This document shows positions 42,348 through 50,645 of a stretch of 64,000 nt of DNA, in pieces. Both the position numbers and the translations under genes were made by a program. The notes below the pieces were generated by a model, which saw nothing but the letters and a program-made list of their open reading frames with translations, made no database searches and was not told the DNA's origin. Position 1 is the first letter of the stretch. Each line of letters opens with the position of its first letter. Origin of the DNA: Limnochorda pilosa (GTDB taxonomy: Bacteria > Bacillota > Limnochordia > Limnochordales > Limnochordaceae); NCBI RefSeq assembly GCF_001544015.1, contig NZ_AP014924.1, positions 992,001 to 1,056,000 of the forward strand, written 5' to 3'.

Positions 42348-44942
42348 ATGGGCTGCTACGTGTTGGGTTTCGAGGAGATCGACCGGACTCAGGCCGCGGC
42401 CGTTGGTGGCAAGGGAGCGAACCTGGGGGAGCTGGCGCGGATCGAAGGCTTCCGCGTGCCGCCCGGGTTCTGCGTGACGACGGACGCCTTCCAGCGGATC
42501 ATGGCGGAAGCGCCGGCGATGGACGATCGGCTCGATCGGCTGTCACACCTGAATCCGGACGACCGGGAGGCGATCCGCGCGCTCAGCGCGGAGATCCGCC
42601 AGACCCTCGAAAAGGTCGCCATCCCCGACGATCTGGCGGCGGCGATTGCCCACCGGCTCGCCCGGCTCGGCGAAGAAGCCGCCTACGCCGTCCGCTCCAG
42701 CGCGACGGCGGAGGACTCGTCGACGGCCGCTTTCGCGGGCCAGCACGACACGTTCCTGAACGTCGTGGGACCGGCGGCCATCCTCCAGCACATCAGACGG
42801 TGCTGGGCCTCGCTCTTCACCGAGCGGGCCGTGACCTACCGCCTGCGGAACGGCATTGACCACCGGAAGGTCCGCATGGCCGTCGTCGTGCAGCAGATGG
42901 TCTTCCCGCAGGCGGCTGGCATCCTGTTCACGGCCGACGCCGTCACCGGCCACCGCAAGGTCGCCTCGGTCGAGGCCGGCTTCGGCCTGGGCGAGGCCCT
43001 GGTTTCCGGCCTGGTGAACGGGGACGTCTACAGGGTGCGGGACGGCCGGGTCGTCGCCAGGACGGTGGGCACCAAGCGGCTTGCCATCCAGGCTTCGCCG
43101 GCCGGCGGGACGCAGAAACAGGCGATCGAGCCGGAGCGGCAGGAGCAACCCGTGCTCACCGATGAGCAGGTCGTGCGGCTCGCGGAGCTGGGCCGGCGGA
43201 TCGAAGTCCACTTCGGCCGCCCCCAGGACATCGAGTGGTGCCTGGTCGACGATCAGTTCCACGTCGTCCAGAGCCGGCCGATCACCACCCTCTTCCCCAT
43301 CCCTGAGGCCGGCGACGGGAAGAACCACGTCTACGTCTCCGTCGGTCATCAGCAGATGATGACCGATCCCATCAAGCCCCTGGGGATCTCCTTCTGGCAG
43401 CTGACGGCGGGCCGGCCTATGTACGAGGCCGGCGGGAGACTGTTCGTCGACGTCACCCGGGATCTGGCTTCCCCGGCGAGTCGTGCTGGCCTCCTGGAAG
43501 GCCTGGGGAGGTCCGATCCGCTGACCCGAGACGCGCTGCAGACCCTCCTCGACCGCGGCGACTTCATCCCATCGCTTCCGGACGAGGCTCCCGGCGGGCC
43601 GCCGGTGGGCGGCGCGCCGGCCCCCATTGCGACCGATCCGGCCATCGTCGCCGGGCTGATCGAGCGCACTGAGGCCTCCATCGCCGCTGCGCAGCGCGAG
43701 ATCCGGAAGAAGTCCGGATCGGCGCTCCTCGACTTCATCCTGGCGGACATCCAGGAGATGAAGCGGGTCCTGGTCGATCCTCATAGCTATCAGGTGATCA
43801 TCGCGGCGATGGAAGCCAGCCGGTGGCTCAACGAGCAGCTTGAGGCGTGGCTGGGCGAGAAGAACGCCGCCGATACCCTCTCGCAGTCCGTCCCCCACAA
43901 CGTCACCTCGGAGATGGGGCTGGCACTCGTGGACGTCGCAGACGTGATCCGCCCGCATCCGGAAGTGGTGGCTTTTCTGGAGCACGTCGAGGGCGAGGAC
44001 TTCCTGGACGAACTGCCCAGGCTCCCGGGCGGCCGGGAAGCGCGCGACGTTATCCGGGCCTGGCTCGACAGGTACGGCATGCGATGCGTCGGCGAGATCG
44101 ACATCACCAGGCCGCGGTGGCGCGAACGCCCCTCCACCCTCGTGCCCATCATCCTCGGCCACATCAGGAACTTGGAGCCGGGGGCCGGCAAGCGGCGCTT
44201 CGAGCAAGGCCGGCAGGAGGCCTGGAACAAGGAGCAGGAGCTGCTGCAGCGGCTGCGGGCGTTGCCCGACGGGGAGCAGAAGGCGCAGGAGACCAGGCGG
44301 ATGATCGACCGGGTCCGGACCTTCAGCGGGTACCGGGAGTATCCCAAGTACGGCATGGTCAGCCGCTACTTCGTCTACAGGCAGGCCTTGCTGGAAGAAG
44401 CCGAGCGCCTCGTGCAGGCCTACGTGCTGCGGGAGAAGGAGGACATCTTCTACCTCACGTTCCAGGAGCTCCACGACGTGGTGCGCACGCATCACGTGGA
44501 TGACCGGCTCATCCGCGAGCGCAAGGAGGCCTTCAGGTCGTATGAAGCGCTCACCCCGCCCCGGGTGCTCACGTCGGATGGCGAGGCCCTCACCGGCGCC
44601 TACCGACGCGACGACTTGCCTGACGGCGCCCTGGCCGGCTTGCCGGTCTCGGCCGGGACCGTCGAGGGGCGGGCCCGGGTCATCCTGGACATGGCCGAGG
44701 CCGATCTCGAAGGGGGCGACATCCTGGTCACCGCCTACACCGACCCCAGCTGGACACCCCTGTTCGTCGCGATCAAGGGCCTGGTGACCGAGGTGGGCGG
44801 CCTGATGACCCATGGCGCGGTGACCGCCCGGGAGTACGGCCTGCCGGCCGTTGTGGGGGTGGAGCATGCCACCCGCCTGATTCGGGACGGGCAGCGGATC
44901 CGCGTGGATGGCACGAAGGGGTATGTTGAGATCTTGGGCTAG
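42348..44942 (+). CDS. rph: Rifamycin-inactivating phosphotransferase
   Basis: 864 aa, close to the usual length. Phosphorylates rifamycin at the ansa-bridge C21 hydroxyl using ATP. ATP-grasp domain at ~1-315 (GGKGANLGELARIEGFRVPPGFCVTTDAF, AAYAVRSSATAEDSSTAAFAGQHDTFLNV, FTADAVTG), a rifamycin-binding domain (VYVSVGHQQMMTDPIKPLGISFWQ), and the swivelling His domain near the end (GGLMTHGAVTAREYG, His ~822). GGGAGGTAGCTG precedes the ATG. All key motifs are present, so it should confer resistance. Confidence 0.93.
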   Translation: MGCYVLGFEEIDRTQAAAVGGKGANLGELARIEGFRVPPGFCVTTDAFQRIMAEAPAMDDRLDRLSHLNPDDREAIRALSAEIRQTLEKVAIPDDLAAAIAHRLARLGEEAAYAVRSSATAEDSSTAAFAGQHDTFLNVVGPAAILQHIRRCWASLFTERAVTYRLRNGIDHRKVRMAVVVQQMVFPQAAGILFTADAVTGHRKVASVEAGFGLGEALVSGLVNGDVYRVRDGRVVARTVGTKRLAIQASPAGGTQKQAIEPERQEQPVLTDEQVVRLAELGRRIEVHFGRPQDIEWCLVDDQFHVVQSRPITTLFPIPEAGDGKNHVYVSVGHQQMMTDPIKPLGISFWQLTAGRPMYEAGGRLFVDVTRDLASPASRAGLLEGLGRSDPLTRDALQTLLDRGDFIPSLPDEAPGGPPVGGAPAPIATDPAIVAGLIERTEASIAAAQREIRKKSGSALLDFILADIQEMKRVLVDPHSYQVIIAAMEASRWLNEQLEAWLGEKNAADTLSQSVPHNVTSEMGLALVDVADVIRPHPEVVAFLEHVEGEDFLDELPRLPGGREARDVIRAWLDRYGMRCVGEIDITRPRWRERPSTLVPIILGHIRNLEPGAGKRRFEQGRQEAWNKEQELLQRLRALPDGEQKAQETRRMIDRVRTFSGYREYPKYGMVSRYFVYRQALLEEAERLVQAYVLREKEDIFYLTFQELHDVVRTHHVDDRLIRERKEAFRSYEALTPPRVLTSDGEALTGAYRRDDLPDGALAGLPVSAGTVEGRARVILDMAEADLEGGDILVTAYTDPSWTPLFVAIKGLVTEVGGLMTHGAVTAREYGLPAVVGVEHATRLIRDGQRIRVDGTKGYVEILG

Positions 44943-45218
44943 GGGGCCGGCACGTGGGACCCACACCAGGAGCGCGTATGGACGGAACGCGACAACGGTG
45001 AACTGATCCCCTATCAGGAGGCCGATGAGGTTCGAATGCTCGACGGGCTTGAGTAGCTCGCGCCTCCCCGTATCGGAAGGTGGACCCTGCCCAGGAACAG
45101 CCCCAGCCGCAAGCCGCTCCTACCCTGGCAGGGGTGCTCTTGCCGATCCGCTGGCGCCCAAGAGCGCGTGGACCTCGCCCTTAGAGCCTCACGACGCGGC
45201 TTTCTCCCCCGCGCCAGG
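44943..45218. other. Spacer, nothing recognised
   Basis: 276 nt between rph and the second IS1634-type element without a gene, terminator or repeat that I can defend. Confidence 0.45.
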
Positions 45219-47140
45219 CTGGCGTTGTACAGTGCAAACACACAACCATGGCTGAAAGAAGCCGCAACGAAGGCATTTGCGCCCTGTCGCGGCGGCAAAC
45301 CGGTTGTTACCATGCACGCTATGCGCTTCTTGGTGTAGGAATGGCCAGATATCTGGCCGGAGGCTTGATGTGAAGCGCCTCGAAGAGGGCCTTCTGGTCC
45401 TGGGTGACCCGATTGGTCTGGCAGACCTCACCGTGATGGGTCCGGTGGATCCCCAGCTCGAGCGTGGAGAGGAGGAGCTTCATCTGGTTCCAGGTGCGGT
45501 GGGTCTCGTTCTCGGCGACTCTGATGAGCAGGAGTGCGAGCCAGCAGAGGAGCACGTGCGCCCGGATCCGGTCCTCCAGCCGGTGGAACACAGGCCGGAT
45601 GTCGACGGTGTGCTTGAGCTGGCGGTTCACACGCTCGATCTGCCAGAGCTGCTTGTACCCGGCGACGACGTCCTCGGTGGAGAGGCCATCGTCCGAGGTG
45701 CTCACCAGGAGCTTCCCGTCGAGCCTCTCCTCCTGGCGGATCTTCGCCCGGTTCATCTTGAGCGCGCCGGTCTTGGTCTGACGGAGGTAGCGGCCGTAGG
45801 TGGGGTGGGAGCGGAGCGCGCAGACAGCCTTGCTGTGCTCCTTCCCCTCCAGATCCCCGAGTTCCGCCAGCCGCTGTTCGGCCTCGGCCACGATGTCCTC
45901 CCGCTTCTTCCGATCCCGCTCAGCCTCCTCGGGGTTGTAGACCACGACGAAACGGCGGTGAGCGGCGCTCTCGGGCTGGACGACGACCTCCTTGATCTCA
46001 AGCCCATGCGCGAGCTTCTTGTACGTCCCGGGTCGCTTCAGCGCCTCATGCGGCGTACCGCCCTTGCCGAGACGCATCTTCTCGCCAAGGATGTACGCAT
46101 CGCCCGCCCCCTGGAGGATCCGGCGGTTCTCCTCGGAGTTGAAGCCGGTGTCCATGACCACCACGACACGGCCCAGCTTCCACCCGTTCAGGTCCCGCTT
46201 CACCTCCTCCACCACGTTCATGTCGGAGGTGTTGCCGGGCCAGACCCAGCAGCGTACCGGGATCCCGTCCCGGGTGACGGCGAAGCCGATCACGACCTGG
46301 GCAAGCCCGGGTCGTCCGTCCTTGCTCTTGCCCCGCTTCCTGAAGCCCTCTGCCTCTTCGGTGTCCGCCTCCTCGTCCTCGATCTCGAAGTACGTGCTGG
46401 TGGTGTCGACGAAGAGGAGATCCACCTCCAGGTTGAGGAGGTTGGCCACCGAGTAGAAGACCTCCCGCTGGACCTCGTCGTGGGCCTCCAGGAGGAAGTC
46501 CATCGCCCGGTAGAGCTGGTGGACCTCCACCTCGGGGAGCCCTTCAATCCAGACCTCGTTGGCGACCCAATGCTCCATGCCGAGCTTGCTGCCTGGGGCG
46601 AGGGCCCGGTTGGCCACCATGGCGAAGATGAGTCTTTCGACAGGGGTGCGGTAGCCCCGCTGGGAGAGGAGCCGGTTGAAGGCCCGATCGAGCTTCAGCC
46701 GGCGCCAGACGCCGTCCAGGAGCCAGGTGCCCCCGAGCTTCCTCGATCCCAGGAACTCGAAGGGCCAGTCCAACCCGAGCTCTTGCTGGATCGACTGAAC
46801 CTCCTCGGGTTCGAGGAAGCGGCTGATGCTCTTGACGAGCCGTCTCAGAGCGTCGAGATCCAGTTGCTCCTTCCGGCCGAAGTTGTAGAGGATCTCAGGC
46901 CGGCTCTGACCGCCCTTCCAGCGACTGTGGGCGAGCTGGACGTACTCGACTCCCCTGGATCGAACAGTGCGCAAGTACATTGTACCCAGATCATACCATA
47001 TCGATCACTGGATATCAAGCCTCTACGCATCTATGGTTGTTACTAGGCGATTTCGGGTTTTTCCCAGCCTTCGTCGCGAAAAAAGCCCATGGTTGAGGGA
47101 TCGGGGTCGCGAGATGTGCCTCTCGACTGTACAACGCCAG
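45219..47140 (-). mobile_element. IS1634-type insertion sequence, copy 2
   Basis: 1,922 bp with perfect 15-bp terminal inverted repeats CTGGCGTTGTACAGT. It inserted into the third cassette of array 2, whose first codons (MASPTESAVASAV) survive at 47,141-47,193. No target duplication is evident. Confidence 0.85.
45319..46980 (-). CDS. IS1634-family DDE transposase
   Basis: 553 aa, a close paralogue of the transposase at 36,635 (same DTTSTYFE, DTGFNSEENRR and WQIERVNRQLKHTVDIRP blocks) but with many substitutions, so the two copies are not from one recent burst. Intact. Confidence 0.92.
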   Translation of the reverse strand: MYLRTVRSRGVEYVQLAHSRWKGGQSRPEILYNFGRKEQLDLDALRRLVKSISRFLEPEEVQSIQQELGLDWPFEFLGSRKLGGTWLLDGVWRRLKLDRAFNRLLSQRGYRTPVERLIFAMVANRALAPGSKLGMEHWVANEVWIEGLPEVEVHQLYRAMDFLLEAHDEVQREVFYSVANLLNLEVDLLFVDTTSTYFEIEDEEADTEEAEGFRKRGKSKDGRPGLAQVVIGFAVTRDGIPVRCWVWPGNTSDMNVVEEVKRDLNGWKLGRVVVVMDTGFNSEENRRILQGAGDAYILGEKMRLGKGGTPHEALKRPGTYKKLAHGLEIKEVVVQPESAAHRRFVVVYNPEEAERDRKKREDIVAEAEQRLAELGDLEGKEHSKAVCALRSHPTYGRYLRQTKTGALKMNRAKIRQEERLDGKLLVSTSDDGLSTEDVVAGYKQLWQIERVNRQLKHTVDIRPVFHRLEDRIRAHVLLCWLALLLIRVAENETHRTWNQMKLLLSTLELGIHRTHHGEVCQTNRVTQDQKALFEALHIKPPARYLAIPTPRSA

Positions 47141-47210
47141 TCCACGGCCGAAGCAACAGCACTCTCAGTCGGGGAGGCCATGCTTCCTATACGTACCGAA
47201 GCCCATGGCC

Positions 47211-47304
47211 GCCTAACGTCATGCCGTATCAGCGGCGCCGACTGTGGGCTCCCCATCTGGCGCGCCCAGTGATCTACGGCGTCCGCTGCATACGCTTGTT
47301 GGGC
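47211..47304 (-). repeat. attC site
   Basis: GCCTAAC left, GTTGGGC right; ATGCCGTATCAGCGGCGCC arm. Confidence 0.92.
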
Positions 47305-47331
47305 AGTATTGAGCATGCAGTTGACACCAGA

Positions 47332-48309
47332 TCAACGTCCAAACTCGCTCCAGAACGTTTCGGTTGGCTCTGCACTGGCTAGTCCTCGATAGTGTTCCCG
47401 CATGTCCCTCAAGAAGCGTTGGACGTTGCTTGTTCCACCCCGTTGTTCTGAGTATGCCAAAGCCCACGTCCAGACAAAGCGTGCACTGGCCGCTAGGGCG
47501 CTGATGAAGTCATCGTCCAGGCATTGCGTATCCCTTCCATATGTCATAAAGAGCCCGTCGCGATAGTTGGCCTTTCCTCGATACCGGAAAGCGCAATGCA
47601 AGAATGCGATCTTCCTTGGGAGTTGCTGGTCTCTAGTCCTTCTTGCTTCCCTACTACGGAAATCTCGAAAACCATGCTGCCGCCTAACCCGAGTCTTTAT
47701 GTCCTCAACGTACCAGTTGGCTGTTCCATTAAGATACGAAATCAAGAGACCTTGTGCGTGGCGTCGGCTCGCCCTAAACGTGGCGACCAGGGATTCCCCT
47801 CCTACGCCAGGGTAGCTAGGCAACCGTGATTCGTACTCCTCGTCTCTCTGGTGCTCCGCGACCATATTGAGCGGATGAGGGAAGATGCTGGCAAGATCAG
47901 CAACAAATCGCGCATAGAAGGAATGATTCGTCCCTTCTCGTCCATCATAGGCTGCCGCGATCGATCGGAATGAGTTGTATACGGCATAGTACCACGCCAC
48001 GACTGCCGTAGGCCCGATCCACGGCATCGTAAGGGTTCGTATCTCCAGAGATATCAGTGCGATTACAAAGTTCAGTGACTGCAGCAGGGGCGCGAACACC
48101 TGCACTACGTTGAAGTCGCGTCGGCGCCTAGTAGCCGAGACGTGCGCCCGACACGCCGCCAACTGCTCTCTTGGAGTAGATCCATGTTCCTGCTCGATCT
48201 CGAAACGCAAGGCCTTCGCCCAGTTCATGGTCGCTTGATAGGCGAAGTCAGGCCTCCAGTCCCTATCCTGGGTTCTGATTGCCTGGTACAGCCAGTACTC
48301 GGTTGCCAT
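47332..48309 (-). CDS. Hypothetical cassette protein, 325 aa
   Basis: ATG at 48309 with GGAGGGGG upstream. Starts ATEYWLYQAIRTQDRDWRPDFAYQATMNWAKALRFEIEQEHG; the middle is aromatic and moderately hydrophobic (FAPLLQSLNFVIALISLEIRTLTMPWIGPTAVVAWYYAVYNSFRSIAAAYDG) and the C-terminal half is basic (KTRVRRQHGFRDFRSREARRTRDQQLPRKIAF). No family recognised; the layout resembles HEPN-like helical proteins only loosely. Second cassette from attI, so well placed for expression. Confidence 0.75.
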   Translation of the reverse strand: MATEYWLYQAIRTQDRDWRPDFAYQATMNWAKALRFEIEQEHGSTPREQLAACRAHVSATRRRRDFNVVQVFAPLLQSLNFVIALISLEIRTLTMPWIGPTAVVAWYYAVYNSFRSIAAAYDGREGTNHSFYARFVADLASIFPHPLNMVAEHQRDEEYESRLPSYPGVGGESLVATFRASRRHAQGLLISYLNGTANWYVEDIKTRVRRQHGFRDFRSREARRTRDQQLPRKIAFLHCAFRYRGKANYRDGLFMTYGRDTQCLDDDFISALAASARFVWTWALAYSEQRGGTSNVQRFLRDMREHYRGLASAEPTETFWSEFGR

Positions 48310-48370
48310 AATACCCCCTCCACCGGACACAAGCCGATTAGAAAGTAGCCTCGCCTGTTCTTTCCGATCT

Positions 48371-48464
48371 GCCCAACGTCCTGCCGTATCAGCGGCGCCG
48401 ACAGCCAGCCACCGATCGAGTCTCTCCGGCCTCCTACGGCGTCCGCTGCATACGCTTGTTGGGC
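48371..48464 (-). repeat. attC site
   Basis: GCCCAAC left, GTTGGGC right; shares its inner sequence with the array 1 sites at 19,120 and 23,149. Its end doubles as the -35 of the addiction-module promoter. Confidence 0.93.
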
Positions 48465-48484
48465 GGCGCTCCGCAGCATACAAT
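48456..48484 (+). promoter_or_regulatory. Addiction-module promoter overlapping attC
   Basis: TTGTTG (48,456-48,461, inside the attC terminus), 17-nt spacer, TACAAT (48,479-48,484). It reads against the array direction into the antitoxin gene 7 nt downstream, implying a nearly leaderless transcript. Confidence 0.65.
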
Positions 48485-48490
48485 GGTGGT

Positions 48491-48844
48491 ATGATGAAGC
48501 CCAGTGACGAAGTGCTTGCCGATGCGCTCCGGCTCGATGCAAAGGCCCGGGCTGAGATCGCCGCTGAACTCCTCGCAAGCCTGGACGGCCCCCCCGATCC
48601 GGACGCCGAGTCTGCCTGGGAGGCCGAGATCCAGCGACGAGTCGCCGACATCGAGGCTTGGACCGCCGAGCTTGAGCCCTGGGAGAAGGTCAAGCGCAGG
48701 ATCGAGAGAGAAATCCTCGACCGATCACCAGGGCTCTCCGCAGCAGCAAGTCCGCCTCCGATGAGTTCATCGCAGCCGTTCGCTGGTACGAAGCACAAAA
48801 CCCGGGCCTTGGCGCCGATTCCTAAAGGGCCGTCGCGTCGGTAA
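48491..48844 (+). CDS. Addiction-module antitoxin, TIGR02574-like (cassette, reversed)
   Basis: The first ~78 residues (DEVLADALRLDAKARAEIAAELLASLDGPPDPDAESAWEAEIQRRVADIEAWTAELEPWEKVKRRIEREILDR) match the short antitoxin family paired with RelE/ParE toxins. The frame then runs 39 codons beyond the usual end into toxin DNA, a sign that the natural stop was lost by mutation. On the plus strand, opposite to the array, with its own promoter. First cassette after attI. Confidence 0.8.
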   Translation: MMKPSDEVLADALRLDAKARAEIAAELLASLDGPPDPDAESAWEAEIQRRVADIEAWTAELEPWEKVKRRIEREILDRSPGLSAAASPPPMSSSQPFAGTKHKTRALAPIPKGPSRR

Positions 48845-49026
48845 CGGCCCTGATCGAAACCCATCCCGAGATCGGCTCCCCCGTCTCTGCTGACCACCTT
48901 ACCCGCAGGGTCCTCGTCCGAGGCTTTCCCTACCAAGTCGTGTACCACCTCCGACCGGACGAGATCGTTATCGTGGCGGTTGCTCACCTGAAGCGTCGCC
49001 CGGGCTACTGGCGGAACCGGACCTGA
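48748..49026 (+). pseudogene. RelE/ParE-type toxin, frameshifted
   Basis: Reads SASDEFIAAVRWYEAQNPGLGAD, then a one-base loss at about 48,823 (GATTCCTAAAGG where GATTTCCTAAGG-like sequence is expected) puts the rest, RAVASVTALIETHPEIGSPV...RRVLVRGFPYQVVYHLRPDEIVIVAVAHLKRRPGYWRN, in another frame. No start codon is visible in the first frame either. Inactive as written. Confidence 0.78.
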
Positions 49027-49037
49027 GTTCCGAGTCC

Positions 49038-49087
49038 GCCCAACTACAGCTTAAGACGTTCTCCATATGACCTGTAGGTCGCAAGAT
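49038..49087 (-). repeat. Probable attI of the intact integron
   Basis: The first cassette ends at GCCCAAC (49,038-49,044). The following ~43 bp towards intI have no attC arms but align with the orphan site at 25,402. It lies about 140 bp beyond the 3' end of intI, not at its 5' end. Confidence 0.78.
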
Positions 49088-49224
49088 TGATTGGTAATCA
49101 GCGTGCCACACGCCCGGAGGAACGGCCTCAGGACGGATCCTTTCTGCAATCTACCTGCTTCGCGCGGCGTCTTATCTTGTTCTGGGTAACTCGACCTGAA
49201 GATCCTGACTCTCTGGGTCCCCAC

Positions 49225-50334
49225 TTACAACGAATCCACCGGGCTACGGACGCCACGGCCGCCGCGGTTCAGGACGTGGGTGTAGATCATGGTCGTTCGC
49301 ACGTCCTTGTGGCCGAGGAGCTCCTGGACCGTCCGGATGTCGTAGCCGTCGGCCAGCAGGTGCGTGGCGAAGGAGTGACGGAACGTGTGACAGGACGCCC
49401 GCTTGGTGAGTCGGGCGCGTCGAACCGCTTGGGCCACGGCCCTCTGCACCAGGGACTCGTGCATGTGGTGACGGCCCTGTTCTCCTGTTGTTGGGTTCCT
49501 CCAACGTCTCGCCTGGGGGAAGACCCACTGCCAGCGCCAGTCGGTCGCTGCTTGAGGGTACTTGCGCGCAATGGCCTGCGGAAGGTCGACCCGACCCGAG
49601 CCCTCGCGAAGGTCCCGATCGTGGGTCGCCTTGACGGTCCGAAGGTGCCTGCGAAGGGGCTCTTTGAGCGCCTCCGGAAGCATCGTCACCCGGTCCTTCG
49701 CCCCCTTGCCGTCGCGCACGAGGATCTCGCCTCGGGCGAAGTCCATATCTTGCACCCGCAGGCCGAGGCACTCGGTCACCCGGAGCCCGGAGCCATACAT
49801 CAGGGAAGCGATGAGCCGGTAGGTTCCCTCGAGCTCGGCCAGGACCGCCCTTACTTCGTCCTTTGTGAGGACGACAGGGAGCCGGCGAGGCTTTCGGGCT
49901 CGGATCACGGACCCAAGATCCCCGGTGTGACGGCGGAGCACGTTGCGATAGAGGAAGAGCAGGGCACTGAGGGCCTGATTCTGTGTGGAAGCGCTCACCT
50001 TCTCGTGGGTGGCCAGGTGGCTTAGGAACGCGTTGATCTCTGCTTCCCCCATCTCCGCCGGATGGCGCAGGTTGTGAAAGCGGATGAACCGTCTCACCCA
50101 CAGGCGGTAGCTCTCTTCGGTCCTACGGCTGTAATGGCGTGAACGGAGCGCTTCTCTCAACTGATCAAGGAGCCTGGGCTTGGGTCTGCGGTGTTCGATA
50201 GGGTCATCACGCCGGTAGTCTCCGGTACGTGTGGTTCCGGAGTACTGGGATGCGCTGCCTGCGGCGCTCGATGGTGTCCGCCTGGACGATCCATACGGAG
50301 GTCGCTCCTTCGAACCGGAGCCTTGCTGCTTCAC
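49225..50334 (-). CDS. intI: Integron integrase IntI (tyrosine recombinase)
   Basis: 369 aa. Catalyses attI x attC recombination. Catalytic Arg185 (YGSGLRVTE), Lys213 region (GKGAKDR), His316/Arg319 ([12 protein letters not shown]), His342 (LLGHKD) and Tyr351 (MIYTH) are present. The IntI-only insert is at ~258-276 ([19 protein letters not shown]), separating it from XerCD. N-terminal SAM-like domain from ~52 ([32 protein letters not shown]). The only start is a GTG (GAGGTGGG upstream) giving a ~50-residue extension absent from typical IntI. Transcribed in the same direction as the cassettes. Confidence 0.95.
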   Translation of the reverse strand: MKQQGSGSKERPPYGSSRRTPSSAAGSASQYSGTTRTGDYRRDDPIEHRRPKPRLLDQLREALRSRHYSRRTEESYRLWVRRFIRFHNLRHPAEMGEAEINAFLSHLATHEKVSASTQNQALSALLFLYRNVLRRHTGDLGSVIRARKPRRLPVVLTKDEVRAVLAELEGTYRLIASLMYGSGLRVTECLGLRVQDMDFARGEILVRDGKGAKDRVTMLPEALKEPLRRHLRTVKATHDRDLREGSGRVDLPQAIARKYPQAATDWRWQWVFPQARRWRNPTTGEQGRHHMHESLVQRAVAQAVRRARLTKRASCHTFRHSFATHLLADGYDIRTVQELLGHKDVRTTMIYTHVLNRGGRGVRSPVDSL

Positions 50335-50500
50335 CCGGACCCACCTCGCCTCTTGGGCCCCGTGGGCATGTCGGGCTCCAGGGAGAAGCGGAACCTACGT
50401 GCGTGATTCGACAGGAAGGTAGCCAATCCTCCCGGATCTCGCCATCTTCGGGGCTGATACACGACTTCGAGGAGCGCGCCGCGCCTCGACACGGGGCAAG
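50335..50500 (-). promoter_or_regulatory. intI upstream region conserved in the orphan integron
   Basis: Shares AACCTA.GTGCGTG.TTCGACAGG with 25,978-26,002. An imperfect repeat GAACC-N9-G(G/A)TTC is retained in both copies. No LexA-type box with 4-nt spacing was found. Confidence 0.4.
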
Positions 50501-50574
50501 ACCATGTACCCATCGTGCTCAAGCTCGGCCCCCTCCGCAGGGTTGCCCAGGTCGAGTCTCTGGCCAGGCAGCCG

Positions 50575-50645
50575 TGCAGCTCGTACGTGCCCAGGCGCTG
50601 TCCTTGGCGGAGCTCCAGGAGAGCAGCACACGGCGCACCATCGCG
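50575..50645 (-). pseudogene. Dph6-like PP-loop gene, 5' fragment
   Basis: Minus strand reads VRRVLLSWSSAKDSAWARTS, matching the first residues of the complete PP-loop protein at 33.6 kb (RRVVLSWSSGKDSAWALYV). It ends after about 20 codons. The lysine-glycine step is changed, and nothing of the rest of the gene is found. Confidence 0.6.

Larger units (their letters stand above)
34381..49087 (-). mobile_element. Integron array 2, adjacent to intact intI, interrupted by IS elements
   Basis: Starting at attI (49,038-49,087), cassettes run leftwards: addiction module, 325-aa hypothetical, a cassette hit by an IS1634 element, then after foreign DNA a truncated attC at 40,015, a gene split by two IS, ORF-less D, HicBA copy 3, ORF-less F, and an AlbA_2 fragment. 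attC sites are the same subtypes as in array 1. The segment 40.1-45.2 kb (PLP enzyme, rph) interrupts the array and is not cassette-like. Confidence 0.78.

Noticed and set aside
36535-47140. Composite transposon formed by the two IS1634-type copies carrying rph
   Set aside because: The copies are diverged, both lie inside separate cassettes, and no outer target duplication was found.
11666-49087. CRISPR array as an explanation for the regularly recurring repeats
   Set aside because: Repeats are ~60-110 bp, imperfect palindromes ending RYYYAAC/GTTRRRY, and spacers are whole genes of 260-1,070 bp.
50380-50420. SOS (LexA) box upstream of intI
   Set aside because: The retained inverted repeat has a 9-10 nt gap, not the 4 nt of Gram-positive LexA boxes or CTG-N10-CAG.
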